From positions 11,674,001 through 11,738,000 of the forward strand of contig CM048560.1 of assembly GCA_026413225.1 (NCBI GenBank): DNA of 64,000 nucleotides. The letters run 5' to 3'. Below are positions 49,085-62,438 of the stretch, piece after piece; within the stretch, counting starts at the first letter, position 1, and every line of letters begins with the position of its first letter. The DNA comes from Otis tarda. Its lineage: Eukaryota; Chordata; Aves; Otidiformes; Otididae. The notes below the pieces were generated by a model. That model had not been told where the DNA came from, made no database searches, and saw only the letters and a list, made by a program, of their open reading frames with translations. Position numbers and translations under genes: made by a program.

Positions 49085-52000
49085 TATAATATTGTCACAG
49101 CTCTTCTTTACAGCCAGAAATGCATCTAAATAAAGCTTTAGTACACTTCTGAGCTCAGAACTCACTACTTTTAACTCCTTATCTTATTGATTCTCTCAAA
49201 ACCCTGACAGCTGTTTTATTTTAGTTTATTTTATTTTTTGCCCCCTCTCCTTTTCCAGGCTAGCTGTAGGGCCTAGCCTTTGACTGCCGCAAGAGTCACC
49301 ATGGCTGTTCAAGCAGCTTCACATGCACCTACAGCTGCTACTCCCCATCCAAACTGTGAGCTAATAAGAGAAACTGCTGAATGCATTTTAAGCGTAGTGG
49401 CTTTAGAAAACGTCTGCTTTTTCACTGAAGCTCCAAAAATGTTTTGTGTAGGCAAATCTCCACCTGGGAGTTAAAGTTCATTTGCCTTATGCCATGTTTG
49501 TGGTTAGGCTGGGTTGCTGGAGTGTCCTTTGCTGCCCCGAGTGCAGTCCTGCCTCCCCCAAAATCAGAGAGAAGAGCTGCAGGGCAAGGTGCTGTGGAGA
49601 TTCTGTAGTGGTCATCCATAGCCCCTGGAGGGGACAAGGGAATGTTTTCTAACTCAAATGTTTCTGGTTTGGGGAGTGAAGAAACTCCATAAAAGTAATT
49701 ATTTTTTTCCTTGTAATTTTTGCATACAAAACACCCTTTTCTGAAATTCTTAACACGGCTAGGTGCTAATACCTTTCTCTTTATCTGTGTATTTTAGAAG
49801 TGGTTTGTATAAACATTCCTTTTTTTTGGCTGTATATACAGTGAGTACGTTGCTTGAATATGTTTCACATCCTGTTTTCCCAAAGCAGGATAATATAGAG
49901 AAGTGCAACTCACAAGCAGCACTGTGTTTCTAAAGTGGCTACTTTTCATGTTGCATGGTGATAAAGCTCTGCTTAAAACAAAGCGGGGCCCTCTACGCCT
50001 CTGCAAGTCACTTGGATCTGAGATGATATCTCGTATCATCAGTGTTTGTCTCTGCTGCCCAAGATAAAAGTTTGGAAGAACAAATTGAAAAATAAGTGAG
50101 CAATTTATTATATGAAGCAATACTTGTCTGTTGCCTTCTTTTGTAATTTGTGGTTGTCAGGATCTCTTTCAAAGTAGCACTGCAGCCTTTTTGCAAGTGT
50201 CTAAATTACTTGCACTGACATGGTTTTCGTATCACATAATATATTTTCAGTATGTGCATATTACTACATTAATTTGTCTGATCATCTAATTGAGTTCAAG
50301 GATTTTAAAAAGTCTCAAGATAAAACTGTAGTTGAAAAGAAATGCATTATAAAAGGCTGGGCTGTTAGAATGGATTTTTTTTTTTTTTTTTTTGTTGCTA
50401 TACAATGCTGAAGATTTCTAATTTGGAGAAGGAATAGGTGTTTATCTCTCATTCCCTGTGGTGCGCGTTCAGACTTGTGTGGCGTATGGGACTTCGGCAA
50501 GTCTGAACTGTGTCTCCTTGTAGTCCATAGTCAAGAATCTGCAAATTTTATGCTCCTGCCTGGAGCTGTCCCACCTTCCCAAGAGCAATGGGACCGTACC
50601 AGGTCAGGGGCTTGTGCATGTTCTTGGGAGGAAGCTAAGGAGATTTAGATGAGCCCCTGGCTCCAGAGCACAATGATTCTGGCCATCTTGTTACATGCTT
50701 GTGCTGATGCTCCATGTCTGCTCTTTTTGTGCTGGCATCCTCTTTAGCTGAACAGAGGTGATGCAGAAATTGTTGATTTATTTTAAGACCACTTATTATT
50801 TTAAGGTTTGTCTCTGGCTGGTTCTCCCCACAGAGTGGCTGCAATAGAATAATCACATAACATTTTTTACTCCTATTTTTTTTTTCCCTTTTTGACTCCT
50901 GTTGTTCTCCTCAAAAGTTAACCACTGGAAAGGCAAATTACTCATGCCCAAAACTCAGGAACAGATAGTTCAGAAAATAGCCGTACAACAGGAAACTTTT
51001 TGTAGCTTTATGGAAGAGGGATATATCTCATGAGGCTTTCAGCATAGCTGCCGTCATTCTGGGCTGTTCGCCTCAGCTGTGTCTGTTAGCAATCCAGCCC
51101 AAAGGCTGTCCTTGAAGCAACTGCCTCTTTTTGTATCTCTTCAAGGGTAGGAGCCAGTGCAGCTCTGTGGCAGAAGGAGAGCTGGGTGAAGTCCTTACTG
51201 TAAGCAAGTCTGCTCACATGGGCTCACTGCACAGCAGTCACAGAGTTCAGTTACTTTTAGACCTAAGAGGATTAATTTCCCTGTTGCTTTCCCTGTGTGA
51301 TAGGTATTTGTAGGCTGAGCAAACAGGCAATGCTCTTATCAGTCGTGTGCTTTGGTTTTTCATATTGGTATTTAGAGGTATACTTTGCATTTTTCTGGTA
51401 AAGACTCTGAAAAATCTTAATGTTCTCTTCCTGTTTTCTTAATCCTGTATCCTTTTCCTTTATCTTAAGCTAAACTGACTCTTCTGACTTCTGTCAATGT
51501 GGTATTTAGATACATGAGTCTAGATACAAACCCATTTAATTATCTTAAAAAAAAATCAAGCAAAGAACACCCAGAACAAACCCGACAAAAATATGGTGTC
51601 CATTCAGACAAGATCAGATCATTCCTCTTTATGAAATTACCTCATTCAAATGCTTTAATTAACGTCTAACTTTCCATTACTGTGCTTCCTTACCAACTAA
51701 AAGCTTTCCATTGGAGAACAGCATGGATGTCGTTCTGAGGGCTTACAAACTGCTTTGCAGCATTCAGTGCTAATATGAGGAAGCACAGAGCAGCCAGCTC
51801 GTGGTAACCGTTCTCATCGGATGCAACTATGTGCGTTCCTGGTATTAAAACTGTATTTTTAGATTTTCCTCAGAGGTCTCCTCCTCTAGTTAAGAGATGG
51901 CCTTCTATTCCTAGATAAAATAGGTGTGTTGTCTCTCTGTCTTCCCTGTCAGTTTGTTTTGGAATGACAATAGGTGCGCCTGGCAGCTAGCATTTGAATA

Positions 52001-55000
52001 GTGAATGTCTTGCTCAAAATGCGTAAGATGGAGATGCATACGTTCCTCTCTAATTGCAGGAAATTGCAAATCTGGGCAAAATTTGGAATGCAGCTGCTTG
52101 TATAATTACATCTTCTGTCAGTTGCTATAGCTCATCTTTACAGCCCTTCTAAAATGTCTTCATAGTTTATGGTACAAATAATGCCCCCATTAATATTACT
52201 TTGGGATCACTCCTTTCATTCATTCGCCCCCAGTTCCAAAGGCCTAAGATTTTTCCTCCTGCTGAACTAATAACAAGTGTTAGAAATTAGTAATTATATT
52301 AAGGTGAATTTTTTTCTTTAGCTGTTATAATTATTTTTAAGCCAAAATAAATTGAGTTTCTTAACTGTTGCTGGGGTTTGGGTTTAGTAAGAAATACCCA
52401 TGCTGTGCCTCAGACCAGTTTGATCTGCCTGCAGCATCAGGTTTTAGATGTGTGCAAACCTTTCCGTTTCATGGCCTTATGAAATAGAACGTAATGGTAA
52501 TGGGTCATGGAAAAGTTGTTAGGTTATTGGCAACTAAGTGTTGCTATCTGCTACTGGTTGTGAAATGACAGATAAGATATAGATCGTAATTCAGAGCTTA
52601 ATGAGATGTGTTGGCTCCACTTATATCACCATCACAACCGGAAAGTGGTTGAAAGGTTGAAAAGGATTAAAGGAGGGCTAATAAAGGAATTATTTGGTCT
52701 GTCTCTTTGAGAGGTGAGAAAAGTATAATTTAACCAAGGCAAAGTTACAGCTGGATCATGTTCTGCAAGTTCTTAGACAGAAGGGGAGTTTTGAGGGTAT
52801 AAGACTTTAGATGGAAGATGGTGTATATATATAAGACGACCCAGTGGCTGAGGTGGAACCCACTGAAAAGGGGTATGTTTTTAACTGTACATGTATTTTC
52901 CTGCTGAGATAACACAGTGGTAGGATAGTTTATTGATCTGCTGGAGCCTATGTTTAAAAAAACCAAAAGCATATGTTTCTAGAAGAGACCAAATGTAACC
53001 AAGAGAAGACAAAAAGCTTACCAAAATGTAGTAGAACGTTGCAGAAATTACTAGGTGAGATACTGTAGCCTGGGCTTTGTGGTAGGTTAGACTAATCAAA
53101 GGTTTTATTATGACTTTAAATCCATAAATGCATGATCATGGGTATTAAATGACTTATTTCAGAAGAACATCAAGTCTCTTTGTGTACAATCAAGGAGCTC
53201 GCAAGAAGAAAGAAACCTCATTTAGGCAGGACAGTGTGGGAAGTGCTCAACTATTAAAATATAAAATGATGGTTTCCAGCATTTTTACCTAGTTACTCTT
53301 CAGTGTGTAGAAATTGCTGCAGAAAATTAAAAACCTTGAAAGCTTACAGCAAAGAAGCTTGATTCAATGAGACAAGTTTTATAGAGCTGCAGTACTAACT
53401 ATAACTTTCGTAGAGATTTGAAATTACATTTGGGCAAGTTACTGTAAGACATGAATTTGAAATTAGAGTAAGGTATTTTTTTTATAGTAAAACACTTGCT
53501 TACTCAGTGTTGTAGTGTTTCCAGAACAGCTGATTGCAGATATTGCTTTTGGTTTAACTCATGGGTTTTTGATATAAGCAGCAAATACCTTTAGATGTTT
53601 TTCTGAAAGTTGGGGGTCTAATCTTCTTGGAAGTCACTGTTCAGCAAATGTTTTAACTTCATTGGTTCTGCAGGGTCCTGTCCCCCTGGCTCCATAATTT
53701 TTCGCAGAGGTACGAGCTACAAGATTTGATTTTCCATCACTTATGCATTCACAGAATCCCTTGAAATGATGCCTTTCTCTGCGTCTCTGACGCTGAATGG
53801 ATCACTGTCTATAGATAAGGAAGGAAGACATTTTCAAAAAAAAAAAAAAAAAACAACAACCCAACAATTTTTGTTAAAAGAAACTGGCTCCCTAACCAAA
53901 TTATTATTTGTTTATTGTTAGAAGTGTAAAGCCCTCACTCTACTTATATGTAAAAGGTTTTATTTTTATGCTACTAGAGACACACAAGCACACCAAACAC
54001 TTGGGTTATTCATAACTGCTCTGTTCTCTACAGAAAACAGTGACAAACGTGGAAAACGATGGGCTTGGCTTGTTCAGTTCTTGCTAATCTCTAATGATGT
54101 TTGAGACAAACTCTTCTTGGGCATCTTCTTTCACAGACAAACCACGGTGCATGATTTTCAGTGCTGCTGTGTGTGTGTGGTCAGGTGCAGAATGCGTGTT
54201 GGATAGCCAGTACGTTCTTGTATGGGAGCACAGAGAGGTTGTGGGTGGGAATTGCGGGATCCCCGTGACTATTCTTATTGTATCCCACTTTTATTTAATA
54301 CTTACAGATCTTTCTCTGTGCTTATAATGGACTCTGCTCTTCCCCCTTCTATGTTATTCATACTTTTGCTTATTATTTCCTTTTGCTCTCTTTCCTTTTG
54401 TACTTGGTGCTGGTTTTTTCAGTGCTGACAAGGAGGGCTTTCTTAAAAGTAGTCTGTGAATTATTCTCTATCCTGTTTTCTGTATCCCAGATAGACTGTC
54501 AGCTGGGATTGCAGTTCTGCAAGGTTTTTCTCAGGGAGTGGGAGGGGATGGTGATGGAATAAACACTGGATAGAAGCTGTAAGACAGCAAAAAGTATAAA
54601 TAATGATAATTTATGAGGTGTTATTTCAGGCTTGTAGTGATTAAAGACAAGTGTTTGCAAGGTTCAGACTCTGGACTGATCTGGATTTCAGCCTGGAAAC
54701 TGAGAACTCCTAAACTAGCCTTAATTTGCAACGCCTGGTTTCCAGTGCTGAACTGTCAGGATTTCTGCACGGCATCCATATCTGCAGTCTCTGAGCAATG
54801 CCAATATCTCCCTCCTTATCCCACTTTCATTTTTTTACTTACAGATCTTTATCTATAATTGATGCTTGTCTGTTGAATGAGAGTCTGTTTCGTATAGATG
54901 AAGACTGAGAGCTCTGGGCAGCTCCTCTAGCCTGGGGAACGCCTCTCAGTGCTGGTGCTTTGGATATTGCGATGTGCTGGGGAGCCCGGAGCCAGGCTGG

Positions 55001-56239
55001 AGCGTGCACTGGCTGACCTGGCAGGTCTTCTCTATTTCTGCGGTATGGCTCCTCATTAATCATGTATTTCCAAGCCTGTAATAGTTCACCCTTTTCAACT
55101 CCCCAGGTACAGAGTGCCATCTTAGACTTGATAGCTTTAAAATAAAGTTTGGAAATGAGCTTCCTTTAGGAATAAAATAACTCTGCGAGTCAAATGCTGT
55201 TTGGTGTTCTCAGAGGAACTAGATGAGGTTATGAAAGGTGTGGAGTGATTATGCCCTGATAGCGAAGCAGTATGACTTGGTGGCTTGGATATTGCATCCG
55301 TTCATATTTCCTAATTTCCTTTCATTCTCCAACCCAAAAAGACAAGATCTGAGATTTTTCTGTTTGTTCCTTGTGAGTCGGAGAACAAAGGAGCAGGCTG
55401 CACTGTGTTTCCAGCAAAGGCATGCATTGTGGTTTGTAGTATCTGTACAGAGTGGCAAGAATAATTTGTACTTCATGCTGTATGCATATGGGGTCTTCTC
55501 CTTATTCGTAAGAGAGAATGGGTGGACAGATAGGGCTGGAGGCAGAAAATGTGCCATTTCTAGACTTGTGCAGTTTGTTTTTCTGAACAATACCATTATT
55601 ATAGCCATTTCTGCAAAACTCCTAGAATAATTTGAAGAGATTGCGATTTAAAAATAATGACACGATTCTGGTCTTTATCATCCACTTCAAAAGGAGCTCC
55701 AACAATTTGGTTCGCTGCTCCTTCCCCGAAGCTGGCAACAACGCGATCACAAAATGGAAATGCTCCTATGCCTCCCCTGATTCTCTTCCTCCAAATAGAT
55801 GTTTGGACCTTTCATTGCTGCTGCATTTTAAACTTCATTTCTAACTAGTGGCTTCATTCAGGTATGTAACTGAAAGGCAGAGCCTTCATTTGCTTTCTGA
55901 GGCTTTCAAGTTGCCATGTGAAGTTTTAACAAGCTGAAATGTTGACTTCCAGCATTTGGAAGATTGTCACTTTTGCTAGGTCATTACTGGAAACTATTTA
56001 AATAACATGATGTGGTTATCTGGATCTCTTAGCAGCTCTTTGGGGTGCCTTGCATGTTGGTAAAATTCTTTGCAAATAAGTTCACATTCAGCTTGCTTCT
56101 TAGCAGAAAAAGAGCCATTTTGTGCATAATTTTTGCTGCAATTTTCATTAACAAGCTGTTAAAACTCTGAGGCAGATCAGCCTCTTGGGGATGTTTCAGA
56201 GCCACACGGAGCTCTGGGAAGCTCGTTACCAGCAAGGTG

Positions 56240-56640
56240 CAGGGAACTGTGAGGGATCTGAGGAAACCACAGTGGTAATTGTGAAGGGCTGGAAAGTCTC
56301 CTCTTTGAGGAGAGATCAAATGAGCTGAATGTGTAGGTCATCTAGGCAGCTGATAGAAGTAGACCTCCACAAGATGAGCAGCTGAAAGACTGGGACTGTC
56401 CTCGTGACAATTCAGCACATTGTCCAGAGGAGGTGAATTTGGGTACTGCTGTTTGGGCTTCAAAACAGTGGAAATGCAAAGAAACTGGAAGGCAGCTTAT
56501 TTAAAATGTGCAACATACTCCCTTTTCCATGATTTGCTCATTGAACTCATCGCTATAACATTTATTCAAAGGCAGAAGATTCCCAGGATGGAAAATAGCT
56601 GGGATAGCTGTCTGGATGAGGACAGCCAGTAGTACCTTTG
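56240..56640 (+). mobile_element. Probable old CR1-type fragment
   Basis: The stretch around 'gaagggctggaaagtctcct' and 'gaggagagatcaaatgagct' followed by 'gaatgtgtaggtcatctagg' resembles the CR1/L3 3' region in sense orientation. The later parts are too diverged to align by eye, so the boundaries are uncertain. Confidence 0.4.
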
Positions 56641-59600
56641 GTTAGAAGAAATTTCAGAGAAGGTAGGAGCTGGGGAAGTTAATCATGTGTAGGCGCTTGC
56701 AGGCTTGAGATCTCTGCTGCATCAGTGTGTAAGGTAATCCACCGTGGTGGGGACTGAGCCAAGCTGCCTGCTCAGCCTGTTTATTGGATGTGCCTCACCT
56801 CACTGCCCCTTTCCAACTCTGGACTGGGTCCACCCTTTCCTGTTTGGACTTGGCTATTTTCCTCAATCAGACCTCAGCCTGAACATTTTTAGAAACACAG
56901 CATCAGTCATGGCACTGCCCCTGGGGAGATGGGAAATCCTTTCCACACTTGATGGATGTCCCGCCTGGCTTAATTCCCCCACGTCAGGAACTAGAGGCCA
57001 CCTGTCCCTGCACACCCACTGGCCAGTGTTGAAGAGGTCTGTTTTATTCTAGTGCTTATTCCTTTGTATATTCCTGCACGTGAATCTGCCAGCAAGGTCT
57101 GTGCGTACCGTAACCCTGTGCCAGCTTTGGGAAGAACAGCACAGGCTGTCTGTCACCTCTGTCTCTTTTTGGTCTCCGTGGTGTAGGATGCGCTATTTGT
57201 ATCTCCAATTACACTAGCTCTTCCTTAGAAGAAGACAATGTTGTCTTTTCCTTAGAATGAAAATTGTTGCAGTTTTCTGTTTAGCTTTTAATTTTTAATC
57301 CATTTTGAAAACCTACAGTGGCCTTCTAGAAGACTTAAGATATTTTAAAGAAACGATCTAGGATCAACTCAGGGCAGTTTGGCCACTATCCTGTCCCAGA
57401 CAGCGTTCAGTGGCATGCTGAGGTGAAGAGCTAGAAGGAACCCAGCAGGAGTACTTCCCTTAGTGTACACTCATGTCATCTGTCCATCTGCGGCTCTTGC
57501 AAGGCCGGTGAGGACCCTTGCATGCCATGGGAGGTGCCTGCTAGCTTCTTGTGGCCTTGGGAGTGTGAAACCTGGTCGGGTACGTTGACCCTGGAGCATG
57601 CAGAGGGACAGCACGCTTCCGTGGACTCGGTTGCAGTGTCTGTGGGTGACTGCTCTGTTGTGGTGTGGTGAACAGCTGACCAGGTCAGTACTTGCTGCAG
57701 AGCGGGATATGTGCTGGTTTGAAGGTGGTGGTTCCTCATCAGCTGATTCCCTGTACGTTTGGCGTGGCTTTTCTCAAAATGCACTAGATCCCTTTGGATG
57801 AGGTTGGTTCTGTAGAAGTGGAAACGATGATTATCATGTTGTATTTATTCGGTGAGGATGTGCAGCAGTTGTGAGACAGCACTATCTACCTAACTGGGAA
57901 TTCAACCTCCAGCTGGTAGATTGAGACTGAAAGGCAGAGCTGTGGGATAGAGACTGGCAGGCACAAAATGCTGAAGCTCTGAATCTTTTACGATATGTTT
58001 GTTTAATACAAAGTGGTCTGCTGAGATTGTTTTGGAGTGCAGAATAATCATTGCGTGCTGACTAATGGGAGACAGCAAGCTGTTAAACAGTGTCAATTAA
58101 CCGTACAGGAGGAGGTTATTGAGTATTTTCACAAATGTTCAGGATGTGAAGAGTAAATAATATTACTTGAAGGTAACCCTTAAAGAGTTTTTAGCTACTG
58201 AAATCTACAAACCGCAACAAGACTAATTGTGGACGTAGGTATAGCTGCACAGCTTACCAGGACGAACAGCACAACAGAGAGCCTGAGCGAGCCTTCCAGC
58301 TCCAGAGTGCTGATGTGAAATAAATAGTGCTTTGCTCAACTTCTTCTCTTATTTCATTTTCATTATTTTGAAAGTTTCCCCTGTTACATTTATCTCATGT
58401 TGTCCCAGGAAATACCGGTCCTCTTTACAGAAGACAACATGTGCAGTCCCCTTCTGATACTTGGGTGTCAGAATTTGTTATAGTTCCGCTTCCCTGACTG
58501 CCGAACTGCAAGGCTGTTGTCCTTGTCCTTACAGCTGCTGCTGCTTCAGGATAGTAATTCCTATTCCTGCTCTTGCTGTGAGTTAGAACTCGGTATGCTT
58601 AGTGCTGAGAGGAGCATGCTCTACCATCATGTGCCTTGCACAATGGATAATAAAATTTCTCCAATTTTGGCCAGTGGAGAGTATGAAAACTTATGTTTCA
58701 TTAGGAATCCTTCTGTACAGCCCTACCAGTATTCTGCCCGAGTTTAATGCAAAATATAAATAATATTTTGTGGGCTCTGTTTGCTGAGTGAGTTTATTCT
58801 TTGTAAATAACAGGAAATTTTTCCCATTCTGGATTCCAGTGTTAAATCGACTTTGTGCAAACATTGTTTTTCATTTATTCATTGGCAGTGGGGAGACCAG
58901 ATAACATTGAATTTATTTTTTCAGTTTTGTTTCTTCTAAAATGGTGTTAGAGAATTGGACCTCAGATATTCTTTTAGCCAACAGCAAGAGATGTCCTGGG
59001 ATTCCTTTGGGATTATGATAAAGAGGGACTCTTGGTTCTTGGACAAGGGCACAGATAGACTTCTCTCAGCTTCAACTGTCTATTCAAATGCCTTAATCAA
59101 CAGAGGTCTCCCTTAACAGATGGTTCTGCATTGATAAAGCCTTTAATGTGGTAGGAAAAATTCAGAGAAATTGACTCCTTTTCTGAGTTGATTGATTTTC
59201 TTAATCTTTTTTGAGCAGGGGCGGGGGGTGGGGGGGAGGATGGAGAATAACACATCAGAAGGCTATGGAGAGGATTAATTACTTGGCTGCAAAACTTATG
59301 AAGATATCCTGATGAAAGATGTGGGATGAGTGAGTGAAGCCCTGGTGAAGTGGATGTGAGTGGAGAAATTTTGACTGTGACTGCAGCCCTCATACCTGCA
59401 GTGTTCTGCACTGTAAGAGAACATAATCTGATCCTCTGTACCTCACGAGCATCTGAATTTGTTTCCGTAGCGAAGCCCTCTGTACTGATCTATGGAAAAC
59501 TGTCCTTTTGTCTGCAGATACGGCAGCTGCTTTGCCCCTGAGCAGTTGTAGCTTGGCAGTGGCAAAGGCTGGGGTGGGGATTTGCTACCTTAGGACTCTT

Positions 59601-61210
59601 GTCCTTGCAGTTTGTGCTGCTTTGAGCTCTGACTGATATTTGATGCTTCAGAGAGATGCTCAAATATCCCTGTCTTTACAGCGGACTTGTCAAAGCCCTA
59701 ATATGTGAGATACCAATATCTTAATGCAGATTTGAAACCCCAGGGAGTTTCGGCTTCACCTGTGGCCACGGAAGGGAGGAGTTACAGAGCAGCTTAAAGG
59801 CTCGAAAAAGCAGGGTGTTGTTAGCACGGAGCTTGACCTGAGCTGAGCTTTGGCCAAAGGATTCATCCCTGGAGCAGCAATGAAGCATTTCATGGTTCAT
59901 TATCCTCACAACAGGAAACAATGTTTTATTCTGAAGCTGAATATCTAACTCAAATTTTCATCCATTTGATCTTTGTCAGCAACGTCACCACTTTTTTTTT
60001 TAGGATTGAAACCAAATTATGTAGCTGTCTCCATGAATGGAATAGTTTGAGCTCAAGAAGTTTTATACTGTAAGGCTTGTTTTCTACGCTGTGAGTCACA
60101 GGGTGAACTGCCTTTGAATCCTACTCTGTTTCCCTGTGGTTTTTCAAAGCATGAACTCCAGAACTGTGCACAAGTTCCAGGAGAGCTCTGGGACTTGTGC
60201 AGGTTGCAGAGGCAGCATCGCTTTTCTGAAACTTTGCTGCTTTTTAGCTGAGCTGATTTGGCAGGTGGTTGCTGTAGCAGAAACAGAAAATGCCATTGGA
60301 CCAGGAACCATTTCCCTGGAAGCCGTATTGCAGGGTACCTTTTGTTATGGATGTTTCCCCACTGACAACTACATTTTGAGATGAGTCACTGAATTCACAT
60401 TTAATCCACTAGTAAAATTGGCAAGGCAATTGCCGTCTCACAGGTTCTTCAAATCAAATTGTTAGAGAACATTAAATCAAATGCTTTGGAGAAATCTCAG
60501 TATATACAATTGCTTTCATCATCCAGCATCATTGTGGTTCTGTCACAAGAAAAGCTTTGTTTTATTTGGCCTATCTTCAGTGAAAGTGTGCTGCCTGGTA
60601 CTTGTTTTGGTCTTAGCCCCTACTTCTTTGTCTCTACTCCATTATTTTCCTTTTCCTATTCATTACCCCATAATGAGAATTGAGAATTAAGGAATTTCTA
60701 GCTTACAGTTGTCATCCCTACTTTTTAGCATTGCCAAGTACAGAAAGCATTTGAAAACTGAAATAATACTGTTAGTCACAAGGCAATTAATCTGTTACAA
60801 CAATGTGGTGGCTAAAAGCACGACGGTGATGAAGGTCACGCTGCTGGGTCCCCCTTTTTGCTCCGTGTGCTTTGCTCTGAAGTCAAACCACCCACTCCAC
60901 AGTAAGAGGGACGCGTGCAGAGCCCTTGTGTATTAGTCATCAGTGGAGGGACTGGCTGACCGTGAATCTGCAAACAAATGACTACAGGCAGCTTTTGGTC
61001 ACTGAGGCTGCTACCTGATAGAAAGTACATGTTAGCCTAATTCGGTTTTCACTGCCACGGACTTAGGTTTACACTCACAATTGGCTCTCTCCTCTTTGGT
61101 ACATCCTAGTCCAAAGATGACTTTTATGTGATTTCCTGGTGGGAGGATTTTTTCACAAAAATCTGCCATTCTCTTTTTTTTTTTTTTCCCTTCTTTAATT
61201 CTCTCTACAG

Positions 61211-61570
61211 GTGAAAACAAGAGAGGAAAAACTACAGAAGGAGGAGTTCTCTGCCACTGCTAGAAAGATACAGGAAAGTGTTGAACTAAAACTGTTAGAA
61301 CTTACAGACCTTTGTGCTCCAAAAAAAAACAAACGGCACGGTTTGTACAGACTGGTGTTCAGAAGCAAACATCCTGCCGGCAAAACGGGCTTTGGTAGGT
61401 CTGTATCCAAGGAGCCTGCTGCGGCTGTGAGTGCTACGGAGGTGATCAGAGAACTGCAGATGAGAGAGGCCAGCCTGGAGAGAGAGCTGAAGCAGCTGCG
61501 GGAAGAGTGCAGGCAGAGGCTGGATGAAATTGCAGAAGGGTTGGATGGAGTGATTTGTGTATCTCCCTGA
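61211..61570 (+). CDS. Exon E, terminal coding exon with stop codon
   Basis: This exon has 119 codons plus TGA at 61568-61570. Its acceptor (ctctctacag) lies behind a long T tract. The frame is continuous with exon D in phase 0, and the exon covers residues 191-309. Exon residues 1-35 are Lys/Glu-rich and helical (VKTREEKLQKEEF and on). Residues 38-64 form a basic stretch (PKKNKRHGLYRLVF onward). Residues 75-112 are a strong coiled-coil candidate (ELQMREASLERELKQL, then REECRQRLDEI). The protein ends in a short tail, GVICVSP. A run of nine A lies in the coding sequence at 61321-61329. A 195-aa opposite-strand open frame overlaps this exon and is taken as its shadow. The C-terminal coiled coil suggests self-association or a scaffold role, but that is inference only. 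Confidence 0.83.
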   Translation: MKTREEKLQKEEFSATARKIQESVELKLLELTDLCAPKKNKRHGLYRLVFRSKHPAGKTGFGRSVSKEPAAAVSATEVIRELQMREASLERELKQLREECRQRLDEIAEGLDGVICVSP

Positions 61571-62120
61571 AGAGATAAGCTGGGCTGAGAAGAGCAAAGG
61601 AATAGACTGGCTTGATTGGAATGCATTGTGCAGCTTGGCATGGGGGACTGTGAGGTGAGGAACCAAATGTAATTTCTAATTTTTAAGCCTGAGAATCGTA
61701 ACTTGTTACTGTTTTGTGACCTGCACTGGGGCCATAACCTTGATGATTCTCTCTGCAGCCCCTTTATTGCTAACCCTGCCAATTAAATTCTGCAGCAGGC
61801 CTTGGTGGGAGTGTGCGTAAATCTCCCTTTTATCTTTCAGATTTCTAGTTCTATTGCCAAGCACTGGGCTCTTTTACAGTGCTCAGCTGCTAGGCACGGC
61901 ATACGTTGAGGCTGCACATTGAAGTACTAATTGCATTCGATATTTTTCAGCGAATGGAAGAGTTCATTAGTTAGAAAAATCCAGGTATTGGAGAACATGC
62001 AAAGTACCAAGGCTTAGAGAGATTGGAAATGTTCAAGAAAGTGTGCTGTTTTAATTCAGCTGGTTTGCATATTTGTGGCAGCTATAATGCAGTCACCATA
62101 AGGAAAAACAAATGCCTAGT

Positions 62121-62130
62121 AATAAATAAA
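62121..62130 (+). terminator. Alternative proximal poly(A) signal
   Basis: Overlapping AATAAA hexamers in aataaataaa lie about 550 bp after the stop codon. The downstream sequence is less T/GT-rich than at 62439, so this is a possible secondary site. Confidence 0.3.
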
Positions 62131-62438
62131 GCAGCACACTGATTTCATTTACTGGTGTGATGCACTTGAAGTAATTGGGTTCTCAAAGAGAACAAACCAG
62201 AAACCCGTTGCACCGAGTTATGAGTCACAGTGAGATAACTTATGGATCTGCTATAGGAAGTTTCTGTAAAATAGAAATATGACCTTAACTTCCAAGCTTG
62301 AGGAGTCTCCAAGCTCTGTCTCTGGAGGCTTCTTCCCCTGGAATATGCAAATGTTTTTCACTTGGCATTCATTTCCTACCATTTTCTGTTTTGCTTTCAC
62401 CAAGGAATATTTTTGTATTCTAGTTGTACATTTTCAGG

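Larger units (their letters stand above)
40554..61210 (+). other. Intron D-E, 20.7 kb
   Basis: Contents in order: a purine-rich, repeat-like stretch (40760-41400) ending in a G/T-rich simple tract (41428-41500); a composite of old CR1 fragments (42880-44560); a duplicated pyrimidine tract (44821-44878); and a candidate exon (46989-47141). Then come the longest unexplained open frame (48455-49084), T19 at 50375-50393, A18 at 53836-53853, and an old CR1 piece (56240-56640). If the candidate exon at 46989 is real, this region is two introns. I see nothing definable in 49100-53800 or 57000-61170 beyond ordinary intron sequence. Confidence 0.6.

Noticed and set aside
61195..61782. 195-codon open frame on the minus strand
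   Set aside because: It is antisense to coding exon E, whose splice site, frame and stop fit the gene. The Ser-rich product is the typical mirror of a Glu/Lys/Leu-rich exon.
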